A DNA stretch of 64,000 nt from Desulfobacterales bacterium (lineage in GTDB: Bacteria > Desulfobacterota > Desulfobacteria > Desulfobacterales > SpSt-501): NCBI GenBank assembly GCA_030834695.1, contig JAUQXK010000064.1, positions 1-64,000 of the forward strand. The letters are read 5' to 3'. Numbering within the stretch: the first letter of the stretch is position 1; each line of letters opens with the position of its first letter. Of the stretch, positions 34,546-43,818 are shown piece after piece. The notes under the pieces are model-generated. The model did not search any database, had not been told where the DNA came from, and saw only the letters and a list, made by a program, of their open reading frames with translations. Made by a program: the position numbers and the translations under genes.

Positions 34546-35268
34546 CTGCTCTTCATCCCAATAAATGATCCTCTCACAGTTCGGGCAATTCTTCAAGCGA
34601 TCGACCCGCTGCAGTTCGTTGTACATCTGTGGCGGGATGTTCACATGGCAGCCGAGACAGACGGATGCGGAAACCGAGCAAATGGCCACCCCATTGGCCT
34701 TCTTGGATTTTACCCGGCGGTAAAGGGCCAGGGCCTCCGCCGAAATTCGGTCGGCCAGCGCCGCCGCCTCGGCCGTCAAGCCCTCCAGTCGTTGTCGGGC
34801 CTGCTCCGCATCCTGCAGCACACTTTCTTTTTCGGTGCGAATCAAACCGGCCTGGGTATTCAATCGATGCTGATGCTCGCTTACCCGAGCGTTTGCTGCC
34901 TCCACCTGCTCCATTCCCGCCAGGATCTCATCTTCGATCTTGGATCCGATGGCGCCAAGGTCATCGATCTCTTTCAGACCGGACTGGTATTCCTTGTTGG
35001 TTTTCACCGAGCGCAGCTTTTCCTGGCTCTTCGCGATCCGGCCCTGATTCATCTGCAAATCGGATTCAAGGGTCCGGATGCGTTTGGTGATTTCTTGAAT
35101 ATCCGCCTTCCCGGATTCAACGGCGGAAATAAATTCGTTGAGCTGAGCGTCCAGTTCGGCGGTACGCCCTTCCACTTGGCTCAAGTCCAGCTGCGTTCGA
35201 TGGATTTTCAATTCAACATCCTGGAGTTTGACCAGCATGGATATCTGCTGCCGGATCTCGTTGCGCAT
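34531..35268 (-). CDS. C4-type zinc-ribbon coiled-coil protein
   Basis: The protein is 245 residues. Residues about 5-170 form a long coiled coil, followed by a zinc ribbon with CLGCHVNIPPQMYNEL and CPNCERIIYW near the C-terminus: the bacterial zf-RING_7/DUF164 family, whose role is uncertain (possibly nucleic-acid binding). AAGGAG lies about 10 bases before the ATG at 35268; a frame 13 codons longer lacks support. The TAA stop lies inside the 5' end of rnpB. It sits between nif3 and rnpB, a gene order I associate with Desulfobacterota. Confidence 0.9.
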
Positions 35269-35343
35269 GGGTGTCTTGCTCCTTGGTTGCAGGGGGTATC
35301 GGGCCAAATGCCCTCACCCCTCGGCAACGTTTCGGCGGTGAAA

Positions 35344-36156
35344 TCAAACCACCGTGAATGGGTCCTTTTCCAGCGAACAGGCCTGCACCCGGACCGGCGG
35401 GTGCCGGCGGCCGAAAATACGTCTTAAGCGTTGCGCGATCGCATCGACCATCAGGTGCTCGGAATGGAAGTGCCCGACATCCAGCACTCCGCGCCGGGCG
35501 TATTCAATGTCGCGCACCTCATGATAACGCAGATCACCGCTGATGAACGCGTCCGCGTCCGTGCTTAAAAAGCCACCAACGGCGCTGCCGCCGCTTCCGG
35601 TTACCAGCGCCACCTTTTTGACACGCAACGCGGGGTCGCCGGCCATTCGAACCGCCGCAGCGCCCAACCGCTGTTTCACCTGCTGCGCCAGATCGGAAAG
35701 GCACATGGCCCGCGCCAGCGTTCCGACCCGACCGATGCCCGGATGATGGCGGTCGGTGGCACCGCCGGGGGGTATCAGTGGCCTCAGTCGGCGCAGCCCC
35801 AGGCGGTGCGCCAGCATATCGTTGAGCCCGTCTGCGGCGGCATCCAGGTTGGTGTGCAGGCAATAAATCGCCAGACGGTGCCGCACGGCCTGTTCGATGA
35901 CGGTTCCTAAAGCTGTGTCGGTTTCAATCCGCTGGAGTGGCCGGAAAAAGAGGGGATGATGCGTGATGAGCAGATCGGCTTGGGAACCGCAGGCCGCGGC
36001 CACAACGTCCGGTCCAGGATCCAGCGCGACCCACACCGAGTCGACGCGTCGGTGCGGATCGCCGATCTGAAGACCGACATGGTCCCATGCTTCAGCCAGC
36101 GATGGAGGAGCCATGTGCTCCAACACGTCAATGATGTCGGCAAGCAGCAACGGCAT
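35344..36156 (-). CDS. Nif3-like dinuclear metal centre protein
   Basis: The protein is 270 residues. The family metal ligands are visible: THHPLFF, LHTNLDAA and, near the C-terminus, GHFHSEH. AWDHVGLQIGD near residue 25 is the N-terminal signature. Members are hexameric with two metals per subunit; some act in GTP cyclohydrolase-like chemistry, but function here is unproven. A longer in-frame reading runs back into the neighbouring tRNA gene, so I chose the ATG at 36156. Shine-Dalgarno is weak. Confidence 0.9.
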   Translation of the reverse strand: MPLLLADIIDVLEHMAPPSLAEAWDHVGLQIGDPHRRVDSVWVALDPGPDVVAAACGSQADLLITHHPLFFRPLQRIETDTALGTVIEQAVRHRLAIYCLHTNLDAAADGLNDMLAHRLGLRRLRPLIPPGGATDRHHPGIGRVGTLARAMCLSDLAQQVKQRLGAAAVRMAGDPALRVKKVALVTGSGGSAVGGFLSTDADAFISGDLRYHEVRDIEYARRGVLDVGHFHSEHLMVDAIAQRLRRIFGRRHPPVRVQACSLEKDPFTVV

Positions 36157-36300
36157 GGTACGATACGACGCAACCTCGCAAATTCGGGAGTACACCGGCT
36201 TTGGGGTCGCCGGCATGAAAGAAGGCGCGGATTGCATCAACCCACGCCTTGCATCGAACCATTTTAAAACACCGCCGTCGGACGGGTCTGCGCAGGGCGA

Positions 36301-36373
36301 TGGGCCCACCTGGGATCGAACCAGGGACCGACCGGTTATGAGCCGGTGGCTCTGCCAGCTGAGCTATGGGCCC
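36301..36373 (-). tRNA. tRNA with CAU anticodon (elongator Met or lysidine-type Ile2)
   Basis: The minus strand reads GGGCCCATAGCTCAGCTGG and ends CCCAGGTGGGCCCA, a perfect 7-bp acceptor stem with discriminator A. The anticodon loop is CTCATAA, anticodon CAU. Sequence alone does not settle Met versus Ile2; the A-rich loop and the CCGG anticodon stem are compatible with both. The 3' CCA is not encoded. It is not an initiator tRNA, as the acceptor has a normal first pair. Confidence 0.95.
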
Positions 36374-36394
36374 TCACGGCCTGCTACCGCAATC

Positions 36395-36423
36395 TGTTTA
36401 TCGACCGGCCGCAGGTTTGTCAA
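36395..36423 (-). promoter_or_regulatory. Putative sigma-70 promoter for the CAU tRNA
   Basis: A perfect TTGACA (36423..36418), 17-base spacer and TAAACA (36400..36395) on the minus strand, 22 bases before the tRNA. It lies between the rpoD stop and the tRNA, so the tRNA need not depend on rpoD transcription. Confidence 0.45.
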
Positions 36424-36472
36424 GATTCGTGCATCGTCTGAGGCTCCGCCGCCGCAGGCCGATTCCGTCGGC

Positions 36473-38356
36473 TTACGTTTCAATGAAATGCTTCAGTTTG
36501 CGGCTGCGAGTGGGGTGGCGGAGTTTACGCAGCGCCTTGGCTTCGATTTGCCGGATGCGCTCACGGGTGACCGCAAAGTCCTGACCGACCTCCTCCAACG
36601 TATGATCGGCCTTTTCGCCGATGCCGAATCGCATCCGCAGCACCTTTTCCTCACGCGGTGTGAGGGTGGCCAGCACTTTGCGGGTTTGCTCGGCAAGGTT
36701 CATGCTGACGGCTGCCTCGGATGGAAGCATGAATTTCTTGTCCTCGATGAAATCCCCCAGATGGCTATCCTCTTCCTCGCCGATGGGAGTCTCCAGCGAA
36801 ATCGGCTCCCGCGCGATCTTCAACACCTTGCGGACCTTTTCCAGGGGGATCTCCATTTTCTCGGCAATTTCCTCGGGGGAGGGTTCGCGCCCCTGCTCCT
36901 GCACCAGATAACGCGACGTGCGAATCAGCTTATTGATGGTTTCGATCATGTGTACCGGGATACGAATGGTTCGCGCCTGATCGGCGATCGCCCGGGTAAT
37001 GGCCTGCCGGATCCACCAGGTGGCGTACGTGCTGAATTTGTAGCCGCGACGGTACTCGAATTTATCCACGGCTTTCATCAAGCCGATGTTGCCCTCCTGG
37101 ATCAAGTCCAGAAACTGCAGTCCGCGATTGGTGTATTTCTTGGCGATACTCACCACCAACCGCAGATTGGCCTTCGTGAGTTCGCTCTTTGCCAGCTTCG
37201 CCTTCAAGCGCCCCTCGTCCACGCTGGCCATAATGCGTTTCAGTGCGCGGCTGTTTGCGCAAATTTCAACCTCCCGCGCGCCATGTTTCTCGATGACCTG
37301 GCGGATGTCGACATAGGCGCCGGCAAGTTCGTCTTTCGTTGCATCACTGCGGCCGGATGCCCATTTTGAAAACGCGGTCTTGGAAGTGAGGTGATCCCGC
37401 AGGTCTTTGACGGAGGCGCCGAGTTTGTCCGCGTACTTAGCCACTTTTTTGGTCATGGATTCGGACCACTCGATCTCCTGTTGGATCCTGCCTTCGATTT
37501 CTTCGATCACGCTGGCCTCCAGCCGCCAGTCTTTCAGGAGATTGAAAATATCCGATATCAGCCGCTGCAGGTTGCGTTTGGCCTTGCGTTGCTCATCCGC
37601 GTCGCCGGCGGCGACAAATGCCTTCTCACGCTGGTCTCGGTTCTGCTGATGAAGCGTCTTGATCTGGCGGATGGTTTCGAGAAATTTTTCGGTCTGAAGC
37701 ACCTCGTCGTTATAAGTGTCGCCCTCGTCAATATCTCTCAAAACGTGCTTCGGCCGCAGGCTGCCGCTTTGGATTTTATCACCCAGTTCGATGATGGCTT
37801 CCACTCCGATGATCGATTCCAGCAGCGCGCGCAGCACTTCCTGCTCTCCCGCTTCGATCTTCTTGGCGATTTCCACCTCGCCCTCGCGGCTGAGCAGAGT
37901 GACCATCCCCATCTCGCGCAAGTACATCTTGACGGGGTCGGTCACGGATCCATAATCGCCCCCATCCACCTCCTCGCTGACCATTTTGCTTTCGGAAACG
38001 CTTTTCAGTTTCACGATTTTTTTGTTTTGCTTCTCGTCCACCACCTCGATACCGTTGTCGTCGAACAGCATCAGGGTTTCGTCGATCTGTTCGGGGGAAA
38101 GCATGTCTTCTGGAAGCAGCTCGTTAATTTCGTCGTAGGTCAGAAACCCCTGTTTCTTGCCCTTGGTGAGCAGCTCTTGAATCGCCTTTTTATTAACTTT
38201 GTTTTCAGGCGCTTTGCCAACGTCCGCGCCTGGCCCCGGTTCGGTTGAACGCTTGGAAACCCTCGGGCTCTTCGCTGGAACCGCCTTTTTGGAATCGCCC
38301 GGACGTTTGGCGGCTTTCTGAGGGGTTTCTTTTGAGTTTACAGATTTCTTGGACAT
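36473..38356 (-). CDS. rpoD: RNA polymerase primary sigma factor RpoD (sigma-70)
   Basis: The protein is 627 residues. Region 1.1 (about 55-140) follows a basic N-terminal tail of about 50 residues. Region 1.2 has [11 protein letters not shown]. The non-conserved region is about 220 residues. Region 2 is classic ([32 protein letters not shown] broken across core and -10 recognition, [14 protein letters not shown]). Region 4 has [28 protein letters not shown] for -35 recognition. It directs core polymerase to housekeeping promoters. It follows dnaG by 33 bases, the widespread dnaG-rpoD pairing. Confidence 0.98.
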   Translation of the reverse strand: MSKKSVNSKETPQKAAKRPGDSKKAVPAKSPRVSKRSTEPGPGADVGKAPENKVNKKAIQELLTKGKKQGFLTYDEINELLPEDMLSPEQIDETLMLFDDNGIEVVDEKQNKKIVKLKSVSESKMVSEEVDGGDYGSVTDPVKMYLREMGMVTLLSREGEVEIAKKIEAGEQEVLRALLESIIGVEAIIELGDKIQSGSLRPKHVLRDIDEGDTYNDEVLQTEKFLETIRQIKTLHQQNRDQREKAFVAAGDADEQRKAKRNLQRLISDIFNLLKDWRLEASVIEEIEGRIQQEIEWSESMTKKVAKYADKLGASVKDLRDHLTSKTAFSKWASGRSDATKDELAGAYVDIRQVIEKHGAREVEICANSRALKRIMASVDEGRLKAKLAKSELTKANLRLVVSIAKKYTNRGLQFLDLIQEGNIGLMKAVDKFEYRRGYKFSTYATWWIRQAITRAIADQARTIRIPVHMIETINKLIRTSRYLVQEQGREPSPEEIAEKMEIPLEKVRKVLKIAREPISLETPIGEEEDSHLGDFIEDKKFMLPSEAAVSMNLAEQTRKVLATLTPREEKVLRMRFGIGEKADHTLEEVGQDFAVTRERIRQIEAKALRKLRHPTRSRKLKHFIET

Positions 38357-38389
38357 GTCGTGGTGTCTCCCCGAATCCTCCGAAGTTGC

Positions 38390-40240
38390 TTACACTATTT
38401 TTTTTCGCAACGCCGACATTTTCTGCTTCTCGCGCCGCACGGCCATTTTTTGCTTTTCGCTCAAAAGCCGCATCACTTCAGCCTCATCATGCTCGCGCTC
38501 GGCTGCCTCAATCGCGGCTTGCATCGAGGCCCCGCTCACCTGTTTCTGCCGGGTTTCCATGAACCGACGCAAAAAGGCGCTGCACCCGCTGCGGGTCCAA
38601 CCCTCGTCGCTCATCGCCAACGCCACCAGGGTCTCTTTCAACGCGCCCTCTTCGATTTTTGCCAATAATTCCGGAAGCTGTTCGGCCGATTCAAACCGAT
38701 GCCGCAAAATGCTCTCACCGGCTGATTTTAGAAGCGGATGCGAAAAATTTTCCAAAATCCCATTTTGAATGATTTCCGGTATGATTTCCGGAAATTGCAG
38801 CATCATGGCGATGATCCGTTGCTCGTACGGCTCATGGATGCCAGCCGCCCGGCGGCCGGCATCCGTAGCAGTCCCAACACCGGGCCGGGGCCCGGCGTTG
38901 GGACTGCCGTGGGCTCTAAGTCGTTCCAGGATGACCGTTTCGTCCAGACGGATGCGCTCGGCCAGCTGCTTGACATATAGCGCCCGAGCGACGCTATCGT
39001 TGATGGCGGTTAAATACGATTGCAGGTCCGACACGATCCGGATTTTGCCCTCGGTGCTCAGCCCATGTTGCTGAACGGCCTGTTCCATCACAAACGTGAT
39101 CACTCCGGGTGCGCTTTGGGCGAGGCGCCGGAACGCATCAACGCCGTGCGCCATCAAAAACGAGTCGGGATCGTGTCCCTCCGGCAAGACCAAGATACGG
39201 GTATCGGCACGCTCTTCGGAAAAAACGTCACCGCGCCTAAAATCCACATGCTCTTTCCAAAAAAGGTCGATGCAACGCCGGGCCGAACGAATGCCGGCTT
39301 CATCCGAGTCGTAAACCAGCACCATCCGGCCGGCATATCGCGCCAGCAGTCGAATCTGCTCGGGCGTCAATGCGGTTCCCAGCGTAGCGACCGCATGGGT
39401 GACCCCATGCTGGTGCAACGCGATCAAATCCAGATAGCCTTCGACGATGAACACCGACCCCGACGTGCGGCAGGAATCCTTGGCATGGTTCAGACCATAA
39501 AGCACGCGGCGCTTGGTGTAAACGAGTGTCTCCGGAGAATTCAGATACTTCGGGGCGGAGCTATCCATCACTCGGCCCCCGAACCCGACCACCCGGGCAT
39601 TTTCATCATGAATGGGAAAAATGATGCGATCTCGAAAGCGATCGTAAAAACCGCTGCCGTCCCGGCGTGGAATCACCAGGCCCGCCTTTTCGATCAGGGT
39701 CGGGGAGAATTTCTTGCGGGTGATGTATCCCAACAAATGGTCCCAACCCTTGGGGGCGTACCCCAGCTCGAACTTTTCAATGGTCTCGCGCGTCACCCCC
39801 CGTCGAGTGAGATAGTCCACAGCCGGCTTGCCCGTAGGCTGTTGCAGAAGCGCCTGTCTGAAATAATCCGCGGCCAGTCGATTTACTTCCAATAAGGTGG
39901 CCTGTTCGCTCATCTGACGCTTGGCACGGGGAGATAAGGATCGTTCCGGGATCTCAACTCCGCCGCGTGCGGCCAAGCGCCGCACGGCATCGGCAAAACC
40001 GACGCCATCCCGCTTCATGATAAAGCTGAAGACGTTGCCGCCCGCACCGCACCCGAAGCAGTGAAAAATTTGCTTATCGGGGCTCACCGTAAACGACGGC
40101 GTTTTTTCGGCGTGAAACGGACACAGTCCGGAGAAATTTTTCCCGCTCTTCTTTAACAGAACCGACTCGCCGATGACCTCGACGATGTCCGCCGCGTGCC
40201 GGATCTCCGCAATCTTGTCTTCGGGAATGTGACCCGCCAA
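38390..40240 (-). CDS. dnaG: DNA primase DnaG
   Basis: The protein is 616 residues. The zinc-binding domain has C40, H43, C61 and C64 in CPFHAEKTPSF and HCFGCGAGG. The catalytic core holds FSLRDRIIFPIHDENARVVGFGGR-type RNA polymerase motifs, and the TOPRIM acidic motif VEGYLDLIAL and VYDSDEAGIRSA. The C-terminal helicase-binding domain (about 470-616) is preceded by a linker (about 440-470) encoded over a 40-bp palindrome. It primes Okazaki fragments with DnaB. It sits 16 bases after hisA and 33 before rpoD. Confidence 0.97.
   Translation of the reverse strand: MAGHIPEDKIAEIRHAADIVEVIGESVLLKKSGKNFSGLCPFHAEKTPSFTVSPDKQIFHCFGCGAGGNVFSFIMKRDGVGFADAVRRLAARGGVEIPERSLSPRAKRQMSEQATLLEVNRLAADYFRQALLQQPTGKPAVDYLTRRGVTRETIEKFELGYAPKGWDHLLGYITRKKFSPTLIEKAGLVIPRRDGSGFYDRFRDRIIFPIHDENARVVGFGGRVMDSSAPKYLNSPETLVYTKRRVLYGLNHAKDSCRTSGSVFIVEGYLDLIALHQHGVTHAVATLGTALTPEQIRLLARYAGRMVLVYDSDEAGIRSARRCIDLFWKEHVDFRRGDVFSEERADTRILVLPEGHDPDSFLMAHGVDAFRRLAQSAPGVITFVMEQAVQQHGLSTEGKIRIVSDLQSYLTAINDSVARALYVKQLAERIRLDETVILERLRAHGSPNAGPRPGVGTATDAGRRAAGIHEPYEQRIIAMMLQFPEIIPEIIQNGILENFSHPLLKSAGESILRHRFESAEQLPELLAKIEEGALKETLVALAMSDEGWTRSGCSAFLRRFMETRQKQVSGASMQAAIEAAEREHDEAEVMRLLSEKQKMAVRREKQKMSALRKKIV
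38868..38907. repeat. 40-bp near-perfect palindrome inside dnaG
   Basis: The arms GCAGTCCCAACACCGGGCC and GGCCCGGCGTTGGGACTGC are inverted copies differing at one position, around a GG centre. It encodes residues about 445-458 in the linker before the helicase-binding domain. There is no U-run after it on the dnaG strand, so it is not a standard terminator. Its predicted hairpin would be very stable. Confidence 0.9.
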
Positions 40241-40256
40241 CGAACGCCCTCCGCCT

Positions 40257-41018
40257 TCAGGCGCGGACCGCCGCGCCCGACGACGCCGGCACCGGAGACC
40301 GGCTCAAGGCCAAGGCCTCTTCAAAGCGCAGGGCCCCACTATAAAGCGCTTTGCCGGTAATGACTCCCGTCACCCCGACCGCTTCCAGTTCCATCAAGCT
40401 GCGGATGTGATCGAGCGTACCCACTCCGCCGGAGGCGATCACCGGGATCTGAACCGATGCAGCCAGTTTTCGGGTTTCTTCGATTCCCGGCCCGACCTGC
40501 ATCCCATCCCGCTGAATGTCCGTAAAAATGATCGCGCACACCCCTGCGTCCTCCAGCTGCCGCGCCAGATCCACCGCCAACGTCTCAGTCGTTTGGGTCC
40601 AGCCTCGAATCGCCACCCGCCCCTGACGGGCATCGATGCCCACGGCAATTCGGCCCGGATAGGCCCGGCAGACTTCCCGGACGAAAGCGGGGTTTTCGAT
40701 GGCGCCCGTCCCGATGATCACGCGCTGGGCACCCGCCGCCAAACCCGCGGCCACCGTACCGACGTCGCGCATCCCTCCGCCGACCTGCACCGGGATGCCA
40801 GCGGCCCGGATGATCGCGGCGATCTGTTTTTGGTTGCACGGCGTTCCCTGAACGGCCGCGTCGAGATCCACCACATGCAGCAACTCCGCGCCGGCATCCA
40901 CCCAACGCCGGGCCACCGCCTCCGGGTCGTTCGAGTATACGGTTTCATCCTGCATTCGGCCCTGTACCAACCGAACACACTGGCCGTCCTTTAGATCGAT
41001 GGCGGGAATAATCAGCAT
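40257..41018 (-). CDS. hisA: Phosphoribosylformimino-5-aminoimidazole carboxamide ribotide isomerase
   Basis: The protein is 253 residues, a (beta/alpha)8 barrel. It starts MLIIPAIDLKDGQCVRLVQG with the first catalytic aspartate, and has GVDAR-type GIDARQGRVAIRGW for the second, VQVGGGMRD and the two phosphate-binding glycine segments (ASGGVGTL near the end). It performs the fourth step of histidine synthesis. A frame 39 codons longer overlaps hisB and is unsupported. hisB lies 46 bases upstream on the same strand; other his genes are not in this window. Confidence 0.95.
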   Translation of the reverse strand: MLIIPAIDLKDGQCVRLVQGRMQDETVYSNDPEAVARRWVDAGAELLHVVDLDAAVQGTPCNQKQIAAIIRAAGIPVQVGGGMRDVGTVAAGLAAGAQRVIIGTGAIENPAFVREVCRAYPGRIAVGIDARQGRVAIRGWTQTTETLAVDLARQLEDAGVCAIIFTDIQRDGMQVGPGIEETRKLAASVQIPVIASGGVGTLDHIRSLMELEAVGVTGVITGKALYSGALRFEEALALSRSPVPASSGAAVRA

Positions 41019-41064
41019 GGCAACGTCGTCAAATCTGAATAGAAAGGGTGGACGGAAAATCGTC

Positions 41065-41652
41065 TTAAAGCATGCCCTTGGATGAACGCACACCGCATAT
41101 GCGCTCATCGATGCTAACGGCCTGTCTAAGCGCACGCCCGAAGGATTTAAAGACGGCCTCCAGGATATGATGTTCGTTTTCCCCGTAAGGCACAGTGATG
41201 TGAAGATTCATTCCGACATGGTTGGCTATCGCTCGAAAAAATTCCTTGGCCAGGCTGCGATTAAAAACCTGACTCGTAGCCTCGCCGGGCGGAACTTGAA
41301 AAACCAAGTAGGGGCGCCGCGACAAATCGACGGCAACCGTGGCCAGCGCATCATCCATGGGTGTCACGGCATACCCGTACCGGCGAATCCCATTCCGGTC
41401 GCCCAGGGCTGTTTGAATGGCGTCTCCCAGGACGATGCCGACATCTTCGACCGTGTGATGGGAATCGACGTCCAAGTCGCCTTGAGCGTGGAGCGTCATG
41501 TCGATAAAGCCATGCGTTCCAAACAGCGTCAGCATGTGGTCGAAGAAAGCAACCCCGGTGGTAACCTGGGGGGTGCCAACGCCATCAAGGTCCAGGCTGA
41601 TGCGAATGGCGGTTTCCCGGGTCCTGCGTTCCAATTCAGCTTTTCGGTTCAT
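41065..41652 (-). CDS. hisB: Imidazoleglycerol-phosphate dehydratase
   Basis: The protein is 195 residues, the monofunctional length. Metal-binding motifs are FFDHMLTLFGTHG, DVDSHHTVEDVGI, a second repeat half with FFRAIANHVGMNLHI and NEHHILEAVFKSFGRAL. It dehydrates imidazole glycerol phosphate in histidine synthesis. It is transcribed into hisA. No promoter is obvious; a terminator-like hairpin for tRNA-Ala lies just upstream. Confidence 0.97.
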   Translation of the reverse strand: MNRKAELERRTRETAIRISLDLDGVGTPQVTTGVAFFDHMLTLFGTHGFIDMTLHAQGDLDVDSHHTVEDVGIVLGDAIQTALGDRNGIRRYGYAVTPMDDALATVAVDLSRRPYLVFQVPPGEATSQVFNRSLAKEFFRAIANHVGMNLHITVPYGENEHHILEAVFKSFGRALRQAVSIDERICGVRSSKGML

Positions 41653-41719
41653 GGAGGCTGGCTGCCTTCTCGTGTTCGAGGCCGCTTAGATGTCCGTCGG
41701 CGCTTCGCTGGTTCCAACT

Positions 41720-41751
41720 AAAAAATTCGGGCGGCCCTGGCAAGACCACCC
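41720..41751 (-). terminator. Putative Rho-independent terminator between tRNA-Ala and hisB
   Basis: On the minus strand GGGTGGTC pairs with GGCCGCCC across a 7-base loop (with G-U pairs), followed by GAATTTTTTAG. It would end transcription from tRNA-Ala before hisB. Confidence 0.55.
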
Positions 41752-41876
41752 GATATGGGGTTTGACGGCGAGGCGCCATCACGCTGCCGACAAAACCAGT
41801 TTCTATTTCCACGCCCTTGTGCTATATTTTTGATCCTTGGCAATTTCATTCCGCGCGGGGAGGTTCAATTTGAAAG

Positions 41877-41949
41877 TGGAGATGAGGGGGATCGAACCCC
41901 TGACCTCGGCGTTGCGAACGCCGCGCTCTCCCAGCTGAGCTACATCCCC
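41877..41949 (-). tRNA. tRNA-Ala (anticodon CGC)
   Basis: The minus strand reads GGGGATGTAGCTCAGCTGGG and ends with a T-arm and discriminator A. The anticodon stem CGGCG/CGCCG encloses TTCGCAA, giving anticodon CGC, which reads GCG. The CCA end is not encoded. The acceptor contains one G-U pair and is otherwise complete. Confidence 0.96.
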
Positions 41950-41961
41950 ACACAAATTTTC

Positions 41962-41990
41962 CTTCTAACAAATTATTTCCGCTTGGTCAA
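41962..41990 (-). promoter_or_regulatory. Putative sigma-70 promoter for tRNA-Ala
   Basis: TTGACC (41990..41985), 17-base spacer and TAGAAG (41967..41962) on the minus strand, 12 bases before the tRNA 5' end, in an AT-rich stretch. Confidence 0.5.
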
Positions 41991-42081
41991 TGAAAAACAA
42001 TAAGTTTTCAGCTTTGAATTGGCCGCACCCGGCTGCGCCAACATCGACAGCGCGTGAGGCAGTCGCCCAAAGGAGCCCGTG

Positions 42082-43806
42082 ATGCATGAACTGAAGTTGA
42101 CGGATGCGTTTAAAACCTTCACACGGGATCAGGACAAGATTATCCCGCCCGAAGAAACCCTCCGACGGTTTCGAGAAAGGCTCAAGACGAGACGACTAGA
42201 CCTGCTTAAAGAGACGGTTCGAATCGATAACGGCCGCCTCGGAATTCCGGTCTATTTGAGCCGGTGCGGCCGGGATGCCCAGCGCGTCATCGGTACGCGC
42301 AAACAAATGGGAAAGGGGGCCACGCCACCGCAGGCCGAGGCGAGCGCCGTGATGGAACTGGCCGAGCGGTTCAGCCTGTTCAGTTTCATGCAAGATCCGG
42401 CGCATTTCACCCACGGCCCTCTGGCCGCCATCTGCGAACCGGCCATCCCCTTCGAGATGATCGCCCGTTCGGTTCATGATGCTTCGGAGGACCTCCCGCA
42501 AGCCCGGCGTATCTTTGAATCCCTTTCCTTCAAATGGACCCGGGCTTTCAATTTGACCCGGGGACAGGCCGTCATGATTCCATTCGATTGGTTTTTCACC
42601 ATTAACGAGTTTAATGGGTCCTCTGCAGGCAATTGCAGAGAAGAGGCCATTTTGCAGGGCATCTGCGAAATTGTGGAACGTCATGTGTCATCCATTATCA
42701 GCCATGAACAACGCCGCGTTCCGGCGATTCGTCCCGAATCCGCGCAAGACCCCCTCGTCGTCGGCATGCTGGATCGATACCGTCAGTGCGGCATCCGTCT
42801 GTTCATCTCTGATTTCACTCTCGATACCGGAATCCCCACCGTCGGTGTGCTGGCATATGATCCTCAAACCCATCCGGAGGCGAGTGAAATCGTCTGGACC
42901 GCCGGCACCACACCCGATCCGGAAAAAGCGTTGAGTCGGGCACTAACAGAGGTGGCCCAGCTGGCCGGCGATTTCAACACCGGCGCCAACTATGTCGCCA
43001 GCGGGCTTCCCAAATTCCGAAATCTGACGGAGGCGCGCTATGTGACCGATCCCGGCTCCCGTGTCGATCTGGCCAGCCTGCCGGACCTGTCCAACCCCAA
43101 CATCCGCGTGGAAGTCGAAAGCTGCGTCCAAGCATTGGCCCGGCGCGGGCTCGATGTTTTCCTGATCGAAACCCAGCACCCCGGCATCCAGGTCCCCGCA
43201 TACTACACTATCGTTCCGGGCGCCCATTTCCGGGAAAGATCGCGGAGCACCAGCGTGCTGATGTTCGCGGCCAAGCATGCCGTCGAAACACTGGCGGTCC
43301 CCGAGGCGGCTGCCGCTCTGGAACGCATCGATGCGGTTCTGCCCGGGAAATATTTTGTTCAATTTTATCTCGGCCTGATCCGGCTGAAGGCGACCGAATC
43401 GGAATCGGCGCTGCCTTATTTCCGACGCGCTTTGGAACTCGACCCCGATCCGACCGAAACGGCCAGCGTGTACAGTTACATGGGAGTCGCCTTAAAAAAC
43501 ATCGGCCGCTTTGACGAGGCGCTCGGATTTCTGCGCAAGGGGCTGGAAATCGATCCGGACCGCACGGATATTCACAACCTGATCGGGTTTTGCCATTATA
43601 AACGAGGCGAACATGAGGAGGCCATCGCGGCGTTTCAGCGGGTGATTGAACTGGATCCGAGTTCCGCCCTTGACTACGCCAATCTCGGCGTCAACTATCA
43701 AGCCCTGGGGCAGGCAGCCAAGGCCAAGGACTGCTATCAGCTGGCTCTGAGCCTGGATCCTGGAATCGATTTCGCGCGCACGCGTCTGTCGCAAATGGGC
43801 GGTTGA
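42082..43806 (+). CDS. YcaO-domain protein with C-terminal TPR repeats
   Basis: The protein is 574 residues. The YcaO domain (about 60-385) has the QMGKGATPPQAEASAVMELAERF start, NGSSAGNCREEAILQGICEIVERH and RALTEVAQLAGDF, which include the acidic residues that bind ATP and magnesium in YcaO enzymes. TPR repeats run from about 430 to 570 (LDPDPTETASVYSYMGVALKNIG and similar). YcaO enzymes activate a peptide amide by phosphorylation, for example to make azolines or thioamides; E. coli YcaO itself affects ribosomal S12 modification. No TfuA partner or typical precursor is adjacent, so the substrate is unknown. AAGGAG lies 6 bases before the ATG. Confidence 0.9.
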   Translation: MHELKLTDAFKTFTRDQDKIIPPEETLRRFRERLKTRRLDLLKETVRIDNGRLGIPVYLSRCGRDAQRVIGTRKQMGKGATPPQAEASAVMELAERFSLFSFMQDPAHFTHGPLAAICEPAIPFEMIARSVHDASEDLPQARRIFESLSFKWTRAFNLTRGQAVMIPFDWFFTINEFNGSSAGNCREEAILQGICEIVERHVSSIISHEQRRVPAIRPESAQDPLVVGMLDRYRQCGIRLFISDFTLDTGIPTVGVLAYDPQTHPEASEIVWTAGTTPDPEKALSRALTEVAQLAGDFNTGANYVASGLPKFRNLTEARYVTDPGSRVDLASLPDLSNPNIRVEVESCVQALARRGLDVFLIETQHPGIQVPAYYTIVPGAHFRERSRSTSVLMFAAKHAVETLAVPEAAAALERIDAVLPGKYFVQFYLGLIRLKATESESALPYFRRALELDPDPTETASVYSYMGVALKNIGRFDEALGFLRKGLEIDPDRTDIHNLIGFCHYKRGEHEEAIAAFQRVIELDPSSALDYANLGVNYQALGQAAKAKDCYQLALSLDPGIDFARTRLSQMGG

Positions 43807-43818
43807 ATCCCGGTCCGA

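Noticed and set aside
36301-36373. Initiator tRNA-Met
   Set aside because: The first acceptor pair is G-C and the usual mismatched first pair of bacterial initiator tRNAs is absent; the loop CTCATAA fits elongator Met or Ile2.
38868-38907. dnaG palindrome as an intrinsic terminator
   Set aside because: No U-run follows on the transcribed strand and it lies inside the coding sequence.
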